A stretch of DNA of 64,000 nucleotides, taken from positions 1 through 64,000 of the forward strand of contig QCJX01000003.1 of NCBI GenBank assembly GCA_003215725.1. The letters run 5' to 3'. The position numbers and the translations under genes were made by a program. Source of the DNA: Prochlorococcus sp. AG-409-I11 (GTDB lineage: Bacteria > Cyanobacteriota > Cyanobacteriia > PCC-6307 > Cyanobiaceae). Numbering within the stretch: the stretch's first letter is position 1; each line of letters starts with the position of its first letter. Shown in pieces: positions 1 to 7,533 of this stretch. Below the pieces are notes generated by a model, which was given only the letters and a program-made list of their open reading frames with translations, did no database searches and was not told the origin of the DNA.

Positions 1-267
1 GATCTGATGATCTCTGCAGTGATCAAACTCTTTCTTCAATAGAAGGTCAGTGGTTTCATTGAGAGTCCAACCAGGGGTACCTGGTGCATCAAGACCTTTG
101 ACACGATCGAGATAGAAACACCTTGGACAAGTCAGGAAGTTAGAGAAACGACCACGACTGATCTTGAAATCTTCTTTTTGATTAGGGGTATAAGACGACG
201 ACTCTCTTGCACGCACTCCAGTTGCTTTAACGGGTTCTTTCTTGCTGTTTCGTTTGAGGTCGATCAT
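1..267 (-). CDS. PD-(D/E)XK-nuclease-like protein, N-terminal part only (runs off the left edge)
   Basis: Open minus frame from ATG at 267 to the window edge: MIDLKRNSKKEPVKATGVRARESSSYTPNQKEDFKISRGRFSNFLTCPRCFYLDRVKGLDAPGTPGW... Not in the ORF track. Overlaps the upstream TPR gene stop by 4 bp (ATGA). Family call is from recall of the FLTCPRCFYLDR motif. Confidence 0.6.
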   Translation of the reverse strand, partial: MIDLKRNSKKEPVKATGVRARESSSYTPNQKEDFKISRGRFSNFLTCPRCFYLDRVKGLDAPGTPGWTLNETTDLLLKKEFDHCRDHQI

Positions 268-1469
268 TCACAATGTTCCTTCAATAATTCAGCAGCATCT
301 TCATCCCCTAACTCTGCTGCTTTCTTCCAATCCTCACAGGCACCCTTTAGATCATCCGACTCATATTTAAGACGACCTCGACAGTAAAAATAATAACTAT
401 TATTAGGATCAATTTCTAATAATTTTTTGAAATCAGAAATTGAACCCTGAACATCACCCAGATAAAATTTTGCTTGAGCACGACCCATAAGAGCATCTGT
501 ATCTTCAGGATCGATATCTAATACTTGATTAGTGTAATGAATAACTCCTTTATGGTTGTTCTTTTTAGATTCATCTGCAGCAAGATTAATGAGTCTAACT
601 ATGGTTCCTTTTGTTAAGTTGTACGAGGTGGAAGTAATATTTTGATTTTCAAGATCTAATACATTGTCAACATCTTGAGAATAAGGATCAGTATTTATCT
701 GAATATTACCTAGACGTATTGTTCCTGATTCTTGATGAAAATCACAAAAGAAATCACTAGAAAATTTCAGACTAACTCCTGAATTTGGAATCTCTTTGAT
801 GATCCGAAAAGGGACACATCCTATTGAACCAGAGTCAGTTGCATATTCATTGCCTTCATTATCTTTAAATATTCCATCTCCACATTTTGTTTTAAAGACT
901 GCAAATAAATAACCATCATCATGATAGAAAACCCCACCTTTATCACTTGTTAAATCAATCTTGCCTCGCTTTTTAAAACATTGATTTGTAATCTCTTCCC
1001 AAGTAGATTCATCGTATATCAAAGACAAGTCTCCAACCCAATATTTACCCTCTGGTAATTGTGCTCCGCTAATAGTTCTCTCATCATATGCCCAACCTTC
1101 TCCAAGACCAATTAGTTTTGATAGCAATTTATTTGTATCTTTAACACCTGGTCTGTATAATTTTTTTTCTATTCTTTCTGATATTAATCTTGTGATTAAG
1201 ATTGTTTGATCTCCTTCGAAATCTTCTACCTTTTCATAAGAGAAATTTGCTTCTTTAATTTCTTTTTCTTTATCAGGAGAACATTTAAAAATATAGGGAG
1301 CATTTGATAGTGCAATTATTTTTTTTCTCTGATGATTAGCAAGAAGTGTTGCCGAAAACACTACAGCAGTCGATCCAATAAGCACTGGTTTATCAACTTT
1401 CAGCAGATACAAACCAGCAGCAGTGGCAGTACCAACTCCTAGGGCAATAGCAGCAGTACGGCGGTTCAT
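264..1469 (-). CDS. TPR-repeat protein with N-terminal hydrophobic segment
   Basis: ORF track, trimmed to internal Met (MNRRTAAIALGVGTATAAG...). C-terminal TPR-like units (VLDIDPEDTDALMGRAQAKFYLGDVQGSISDFKKLLEIDPNN). Confidence 0.75.
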   Translation of the reverse strand: MNRRTAAIALGVGTATAAGLYLLKVDKPVLIGSTAVVFSATLLANHQRKKIIALSNAPYIFKCSPDKEKEIKEANFSYEKVEDFEGDQTILITRLISERIEKKLYRPGVKDTNKLLSKLIGLGEGWAYDERTISGAQLPEGKYWVGDLSLIYDESTWEEITNQCFKKRGKIDLTSDKGGVFYHDDGYLFAVFKTKCGDGIFKDNEGNEYATDSGSIGCVPFRIIKEIPNSGVSLKFSSDFFCDFHQESGTIRLGNIQINTDPYSQDVDNVLDLENQNITSTSYNLTKGTIVRLINLAADESKKNNHKGVIHYTNQVLDIDPEDTDALMGRAQAKFYLGDVQGSISDFKKLLEIDPNNSYYFYCRGRLKYESDDLKGACEDWKKAAELGDEDAAELLKEHCE

Positions 1470-1470
1470 T

Positions 1471-1974
1471 TTAATTAGAGTAATGACGTATGAATATTGA
1501 TAGAATCCATATAGGTTTCCAGAAGGCAAAAATTAGTTCTTCAAACAAAGGAGTTTTGTCTATATTCTTACTTTCATCTATATAAGACCTTAATGTTCCT
1601 TTCTCAGGTGCAAACATTTGTGCTCCAACTACTAGGAATCCAGACCCTACCCAAGTAGCAAAAGATAAACCAATACACATTATCCAACTCTCAGCATCCC
1701 AACCTTTGGAAATAAAAAATAGTAAGTGGTAGGCAAAAAATAATATCCAGAATTTATTTAAGTTAGACCATTCAATGATATTTTTTGGGTTTCCTGCTTT
1801 CCCAAAGTTATCTATTACTGTTGCTTTGAAGGGTAGAAGACAACCAATTAAAAGGGCAACACCGATTATCAGAGTGAAAGTCAAGTTAGGCAAAAAAGCG
1901 ATGCCTGAAAGAACAATTGCTGTAATAGCAATTACTCCAAGTACTGTCTTAAGGTCTTTGTTTGATTTACTCAT
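1471..1974 (-). CDS. Small membrane protein, unknown function
   Basis: 167 aa with several hydrophobic segments; tightly packed between two TPR genes on the same strand. Confidence 0.6.
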   Translation of the reverse strand: MSKSNKDLKTVLGVIAITAIVLSGIAFLPNLTFTLIIGVALLIGCLLPFKATVIDNFGKAGNPKNIIEWSNLNKFWILFFAYHLLFFISKGWDAESWIMCIGLSFATWVGSGFLVVGAQMFAPEKGTLRSYIDESKNIDKTPLFEELIFAFWKPIWILSIFIRHYSN

Positions 1975-3656
1975 TATCTAACTTCCTCCAATTTCATATT
2001 ATTGCACCATTCTCCTTTATTTGTTTTAAGAAATTCTATTACTGGTTTATATTTAAGGGATTCTGCTATCTTTAAATCTTTACACGCATCTTTGAGGCGT
2101 TTTAACCTTAATAATGCAATTGCACGATTGTTGTAAAATGAACCAAACTTAGGGTTAATTCTTATTGCTTCATCAAGATCTTTAATGCCTGACTTTATAT
2201 TTCCTGAATTAATTTTTGAGGTTCCAAGATTATAATAAGATAACGCATCATTTGGTTCAAGTTTTATCGCCTTCATGCAATTTAATATCGCATCCTGATG
2301 ATTGCCAGTGCTATTCTTTATAGCGCAAATATTTCTGTATGCCATCGCAATATTTGGATTAATATGGATCGCTTTATTGCAATCGGAAAGTGCTTCTTTT
2401 GCTTGACCTAAAGAATATTTTGCAGAACATCGATTTGTAAGTGAAGCAGTATCTTTGGGATTTAGGTTAAGTGCTTGGTCATAATCTTTTATTGCACCTT
2501 TTAGGTCACCGGACTTTTTCTTCGCAATGCCGCGAGAAGTCCATAAATCAGTGAAGTCAGGTTTTATTTTTATACCTTCATTGAAATCTGAAATTGCATC
2601 TTCATATTTAAAGAGTTCAGATTTTGCAATGCCACGGTTTAGATATGCCCTTGCAATATTTGGATTGATCCTAATTGCTTTTGAATACTGAATAATTGCC
2701 TCCTCTAACCTGCCTAGTGATTTATATGAAATGCCTAGATTAATGTATGCTCTTACTGAATTTGGGTTGATTTTAAGTGCAACATTAAGATCTTGAATGG
2801 CATCTTTGTACCTTCTAAGATAAAGATTTGAATTCCCTTTGCCTACATATAGATACTCATCATCAGGATTGATTCGAATTCCCTTTTTAAAATCAGAAAG
2901 GGCGCCTTTGTAATCACCCATTAAATTCTTCAACACTCCTCTATTATTATATGCGTCATCAGTTGGTCTGATTTTTATTGAACTTGTGAAATCTGCTAAT
3001 GCACCTTTGTAATTTCTTGACTTTTGATGCATAACGCCTCGATTATAATAGGCATCAGAATCATCAGGATTAATATCAATTGCTTTTGAAAGGTCTTTAA
3101 TTGCTTCATTTATATTGCCTAGGCGTATATTTGCTAGAGCACGATTGTAATAAGCATTGAAACTTTTTGGATTTATATCTAGCGCCTTATCGAACTCTTT
3201 GATTGCCCCTTCTAAATCCCCTCGCCTCCCTTTTTTAATCCCGCTTTCGACATATTTTTCTAAATTTGGATTTACTTTCTTTGAAATGTCGTTGCTTTTT
3301 ATAAGTCCAAGCATTCTTGCTGAGTGCTTCCCACGTTCAGTCAATACCCCTGAACATTTTTTGTTTGCAAGAAAGGTACTTTGATTTTGGTCGACCTTCC
3401 ACTGAATTCGGCATTTGTCGAACTGTTTGAAGGACATGTTTTCTAATTCTTTTGACCCTTCAAACACACCTTCCCATTCAGCATGAGTAACCTTTCCATT
3501 TTTAACTACAACTTTTCTTGCTTTGTGTACCGAAACTTCAGGTAGATAAGTTCCATCAGTTAGATCCCCCTTAGTTAGATACCCACTAAGAAGAGACAAA
3601 CCAGCAGCAGTGGCAGCACCAACTCCTAGGGCAATAGCAGTGCTAAGGAGTTTCAT
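1974..3656 (-). CDS. Multi-TPR repeat protein
   Basis: 560 aa with many consecutive 34-aa units of the type AIKDLSKAIDINPDDSDAYYNRG. Confidence 0.85.
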   Translation of the reverse strand: MKLLSTAIALGVGAATAAGLSLLSGYLTKGDLTDGTYLPEVSVHKARKVVVKNGKVTHAEWEGVFEGSKELENMSFKQFDKCRIQWKVDQNQSTFLANKKCSGVLTERGKHSARMLGLIKSNDISKKVNPNLEKYVESGIKKGRRGDLEGAIKEFDKALDINPKSFNAYYNRALANIRLGNINEAIKDLSKAIDINPDDSDAYYNRGVMHQKSRNYKGALADFTSSIKIRPTDDAYNNRGVLKNLMGDYKGALSDFKKGIRINPDDEYLYVGKGNSNLYLRRYKDAIQDLNVALKINPNSVRAYINLGISYKSLGRLEEAIIQYSKAIRINPNIARAYLNRGIAKSELFKYEDAISDFNEGIKIKPDFTDLWTSRGIAKKKSGDLKGAIKDYDQALNLNPKDTASLTNRCSAKYSLGQAKEALSDCNKAIHINPNIAMAYRNICAIKNSTGNHQDAILNCMKAIKLEPNDALSYYNLGTSKINSGNIKSGIKDLDEAIRINPKFGSFYNNRAIALLRLKRLKDACKDLKIAESLKYKPVIEFLKTNKGEWCNNMKLEEVR

Positions 3657-3690
3657 TCAGAGCAACTGACTACCTAGACAGTCTAGTTAG

Positions 3691-3915
3691 GACAGTCGAT
3701 CTCATCAGAAAGCAGTAAGTTTTGGAGATGGGCAATATAGACAAGTGATATACAAATCAGATGACGGCAAATCCTTTAACCAAGAACAGGCAATAGACCT
3801 GCTGGTGTCCTTGGTTGCCACTGATGCGAACTCAGAAAAGAAGTGGAGAGGTTTCTATAACTCGCTATCAAGTACTGAATTACAAGATGAGTGGGAGGAG
3901 TACTGGGAGTCTTGA
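3691..3915 (+). pseudogene. Truncated ORF remnant without start codon
   Basis: Open frame without ATG ending TGA at 3913-3915: ...QKAVSFGDGQYRQVIYKSDDGKSFNQEQAIDLLVSLVATDANSEKKWRGFYNSLSSTELQDEWEEYWES*. Preceded in frame by TAG. Confidence 0.35.
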
Positions 3916-4120
3916 AAGGGGTTGGAATCTGATATTAATAACTGGATGGAAGATAAATTAAAGGGGGATAAGTAGCATTAACAGTAAAGAAAAGAGAGGA
4001 TTTATCTAGTTGCTCAAAGGGATATAGGCAACGGTAAATCGTGGTAGGGTAAATGGTAGGGTATTTGAAGAAGCATTTGGGATTTCCTTTCAAACCCATT
4101 CACACAGGTCCAATATTTGC

Positions 4121-4189
4121 CGAAACGAAAGAACACCCTCTCCGTTTCGACTTCATGTCCGTAGGCGTCTCAGGGCGTCCATAGCAGTC
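4121..4189. other. Possible recombinase attachment-site remnant
   Basis: Inverted repeat cgaaacg/cgtttcg (4121-4127, 4143-4149) flanks caccctctccg (4134-4144), resembling the 3' end of a bacterial tRNA-Ser. Followed by two imperfect direct repeats GTCCGTAGGCGTC/GTCCATAGCAGTC (4157-4169, 4177-4189) at 20-bp spacing. Confidence 0.3.
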
Positions 4190-4283
4190 CAAGATTTTGT
4201 CTAAATTCGACTTTTTCCGTCGAGTTCAGATTTTTTATATGTTAACTCTCCAAAGAACTCCTTATAAGTCCAATAAATTGAAA

Positions 4284-4703
4284 TTAGGTATTGCTTTCAA
4301 GTAATCTATTTTTCTCATCAAAAGTACAAACTTGATCGATTACCCTCAGAATTAACTTGTCACCATTAGGGTCTTTCCATTCAGAATTTGTATTTCTAAA
4401 CTCATTAAATTCCTTTGTGCCGACGGCAACATCTCGAAAGGATTTTTCTGCACAATTAATATCCATTGTGTAAAGGATACTTTGTGTGATTTTAGTAGTA
4501 CTTTTAGGAATAAATTTACTGAACACTTTTATAGATCCATCTTGATTTCTTTGAACACTATTCTTATCCCATAATTGTTCTCCAAACTGACTTTTTGGAA
4601 CTTCAATCCAATCATGCGATAGAGCATCTAATTTTAAGGGGTAAAAAATAATGAGAAGTGCTGAAAATACAAGAAAAATATTTCTAATGCTATGTAGGTT
4701 CAT
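4284..4703 (-). CDS. Secreted surface-adhesin E-like protein
   Basis: 139 aa with signal peptide; HDWIEVPKSQFGEQLWDKNSVQRNQDGSIKVFSKF resembles the surface-adhesin E domain pattern. Confidence 0.5.
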   Translation of the reverse strand: MNLHSIRNIFLVFSALLIIFYPLKLDALSHDWIEVPKSQFGEQLWDKNSVQRNQDGSIKVFSKFIPKSTTKITQSILYTMDINCAEKSFRDVAVGTKEFNEFRNTNSEWKDPNGDKLILRVIDQVCTFDEKNRLLESNT

Positions 4704-5007
4704 TATAAGGAAAAGGATGTCTTTGAGATAAAGCTTACTTAATCAACTTCATTAGACCAACTAAATCAACTGTCCTTTGACAACAACTTGAATGCCCCAT
4801 ACTCCAATAAAACAGATATTACCCAAGGGACTAGTACTCTTATGGCAAAAAGGGAAAGGAGAAGAACTAATGCAGAAAGGCCAACTAGCTTCGGCTTTGC
4901 CTTCGTGTCATCAGTCATGTATTCCCATCGAGGGATTAGAGATATGGATTCAGAGTGTTTTGCCCTTTCATTTTAGTGAATTTTTGATTTGAGTAAGGCA
5001 TTAATAA

Positions 5008-5075
5008 AGGAGTGGTCTTTCGATCTTGCCCTTTGAGTCAAGCACTTATTTTTTAGTCCATTCGTGCTCGGACTC
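5008..5075 (-). ncRNA. Candidate structured RNA / repeat, copy A
   Basis: Minus strand gagtccgagcac...gtgcttgactc hairpin followed by aaagggcaagatcgaaagaccactccttt; shares a 27-nt exact core plus flanking similarity with 58177-58250. Confidence 0.4.
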
Positions 5076-5271
5076 ATGATTTAGGTTTAGATCGCTGTGA
5101 GCAAGATTCAATGGTAAAAAACACTGGTTTTTAAGTAACCTCAATTCCAGGTAAGTTGTATTTATACTGAAACTAGTTCCTACTTTAATGATCTAGAGAC
5201 GTCTCGTCCTTATGTGGCGGTAATGATGGCGAGAAGATCGCAAGGCCACGGTATAGAACTATCGCTCAAGT

Positions 5272-5514
5272 ATGAGGTTTTATTTGACCTATGGTTTAGA
5301 GAATTGGTCATCAAGAAGAAGTAACGGCAGCATAAAAGACCTTCCACCTCACTTCCTTCGCGAAAAAGAGAAAGAAGTTGTCTTCCATATTCCTGGTGCA
5401 TTCCCAGCACCGATGGTTGATGAACTAATGCAGGAATATTTCCCTGAATACAAGACTGTTCTTATTCGCTGTGCTGAAACCTTTTATCGGATGCGAGAGG
5501 GAGCAAGAGTATGA
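5272..5514 (+). CDS. Small hypothetical protein
   Basis: 80 aa; stop overlaps the ATG of the next mini-ORF (ATGA at 5511-5514). Confidence 0.45.
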   Translation: MRFYLTYGLENWSSRRSNGSIKDLPPHFLREKEKEVVFHIPGAFPAPMVDELMQEYFPEYKTVLIRCAETFYRMREGARV

Positions 5515-5621
5515 ATGATTTACTACTCATAGTGGATCCCACTATTGGATTAATTATTTTATTTTTTGCAATTAATGATTTAATCACAAGAGTTTTTACT
5601 AAGGACCGAGACAGAAGATGA
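5511..5621 (+). CDS. Mini-ORF, single-TM peptide (36 aa)
   Basis: MNDLLLIVDPTIGLIILFFAINDLITRVFTKDRDRR*; ATGA overlap with both neighbours. Confidence 0.45.
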   Translation: MNDLLLIVDPTIGLIILFFAINDLITRVFTKDRDRR

Positions 5622-5827
5622 TTGATAACTACACACTTGAGCAGTGTAGAAAAGATAGGGAAATTAGACTACTTAAAATTAAGAACTTGGATCATGCCAT
5701 AGAACAGTCAGAAACCATGATTGCTGAATCGCAAATGGAGGAAAATGCCTTGATCTTTTTGAGAAGAAAGGTTGCCGAATCAATGCAAGATCTAGAGGTG
5801 CTTTATTTAATGAATGCTCAGGATTAA
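5618..5827 (+). CDS. Small coiled-coil-like hypothetical protein
   Basis: 69 aa; ATGA overlap with upstream mini-ORF. Confidence 0.5.
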   Translation: MIDNYTLEQCRKDREIRLLKIKNLDHAIEQSETMIAESQMEENALIFLRRKVAESMQDLEVLYLMNAQD

Positions 5828-5864
5828 ATGAGATACTTAATTCTAGTTCTATTCCTCATCAATT

Positions 5865-7025
5865 CTATATTTCTTTAATTATTAGATCTGCCAACTTTTT
5901 ATAACCTCCAATTGAAAGATGACCTCCTTTAGGTGAGTAATCTTTACGATTACTCTTGTCAATCACATCCTCACCGTCAATGAATTTAATCCCCATTTTT
6001 TTGGAAATTTCCTTCAACTCTTTCTTATAATTGCTAGAATCTGAGTTGGGTCTCCAATAATTACTATTAGGTATATATACGACAATTGGTTCACATTTAC
6101 TTTGACAAACTTCTGATAGTAGTGAAATGGAATCCTCAGAAGGTGAGTTTGTAGGGTTGTTTGTAGGCGATGTGGAAGGTTGGAAATTTACTAAACCAAC
6201 TCTCAGCCTAATTGGATGGAGAGTTGAAATGTAGTAAAAAGAAGAATGCTTGAAAGGTATTTTTTGCTTCTCCTTGACTTTTGAGATCATTCCTTCTGGG
6301 GTTTGAGGATAGTTTTCTTTTATAAATTTTGTAATATTGGTTTTATAATTATCTGTGGGCTTCACCCCTTCTTCAAAAGCAGGTTCTAAAATGAAAGAGG
6401 CTGACTTTAGAAGTTCTGCTTTTTTATGTTGATAAGGCTTGTTATCATTGTCATAAAAAATGATTATCACTTTATTGCTATTAGGTGAATTTTTTATAAA
6501 AGGCACTATTAATGATTTTAGTATCGCTTGATATTCATAAGGACCATTTGAAGCTGTTGCTAGATTTAATGTATTTTGTTTTGTCGATGTTCCTAAAATA
6601 TAGCTAATAGTTGAACTCTCGGGCACACAAGCCCCATGAGCAAAGGAATCACCAATAACAAAAATATTCGACTGTAAATTCACAGTATTCCATTTTGCAT
6701 CTGAATTTCTCAATCCAAATCTGTCTGTTTCATAAGTGATGAGCCCGTATCCTTCGTTGCAATAATAAGTAGGTGTAAGAGGTAGTGAACCAATTGGATA
6801 TATGGGAGGAATCTTTTTATTGCTTATAAGCTTATCAGGAAAAAATACAGGTTTGTAGCCTGAATTTATTGCAGATATTCTTTGGCCAAGATTATTATCT
6901 TGGAATCTTTTCTCTACACCAAATCGGGACATGAAATTATATTCATAATAACTAAAAGCTAGAAGTGGTATATATATAGAAAATGATGAAAGCAAAGAGT
7001 TAATTAATAATGACTTTAAGCGCAT
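5865..7025 (-). CDS. SGNH/GDSL-like hydrolase with N-terminal TM
   Basis: VIGDSFAHG block and C-terminal GGHLSIGGY block. Confidence 0.65.
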   Translation of the reverse strand: MRLKSLLINSLLSSFSIYIPLLAFSYYEYNFMSRFGVEKRFQDNNLGQRISAINSGYKPVFFPDKLISNKKIPPIYPIGSLPLTPTYYCNEGYGLITYETDRFGLRNSDAKWNTVNLQSNIFVIGDSFAHGACVPESSTISYILGTSTKQNTLNLATASNGPYEYQAILKSLIVPFIKNSPNSNKVIIIFYDNDNKPYQHKKAELLKSASFILEPAFEEGVKPTDNYKTNITKFIKENYPQTPEGMISKVKEKQKIPFKHSSFYYISTLHPIRLRVGLVNFQPSTSPTNNPTNSPSEDSISLLSEVCQSKCEPIVVYIPNSNYWRPNSDSSNYKKELKEISKKMGIKFIDGEDVIDKSNRKDYSPKGGHLSIGGYKKLADLIIKEI

Positions 7026-7533
7026 TTTTGTAAAAAGTTTAAAGGCAAAGATAGAAAAAATAGATATCTTGTCAAGAAGAATTGGAGCACCCAGGTGCAG
7101 GTTTATATACTCAAATTTTCCAACAAGATATATCCAAACTTACTTAAATAAAGTACAATTAACTTTTACTATAAATCTTAAATCTTGAGTAAAAAAAAAT
7201 AAATTAAAAATAGCGATTTAAGTATCTACTTAAATCAGCAGTTGCTAGCGAATTTATGCAATACCATACTGCTGTATTTCTGCTGTTCTGTACTTTTGTT
7301 GTTTTTGGAGTACTTCCTAAATGAATTGCATGACATTTATTTATTTAAAAAAGATTTTATTAATACTTATTTAGCAATAAATGCTATTATTCTTAGGCTA
7401 ATTTCCTGCATTCATGGCTTGACTATTAGTAGTTTATTAAAATGATAACTTTTAAGTTAAAAGAAGCTCTTGCAACATCTAAAATTAATTTTAATTGCTA
7501 GATTAACCTAGCAAAGACAAAAAGCATTTCCCT

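Noticed and set aside
1974-3656. Repeated structure considered as a CRISPR or minisatellite
   Set aside because: The periodicity is explained by 34-aa TPR units; there are no identical repeats with unique spacers. No CRISPR array was seen anywhere in the window.
4134-4144. Possible full tRNA-Ser gene
   Set aside because: Only about 11 nt resemble a tRNA-Ser 3' end; no acceptor, D-arm or anticodon arm can be built. No complete tRNA or rRNA gene was recognised in the window.
4788-4992. Two overlapping plus ORFs of 62 and 66 aa
   Set aside because: Mutually overlapping, no recognisable family and no clear ribosome site; cannot choose or support either.
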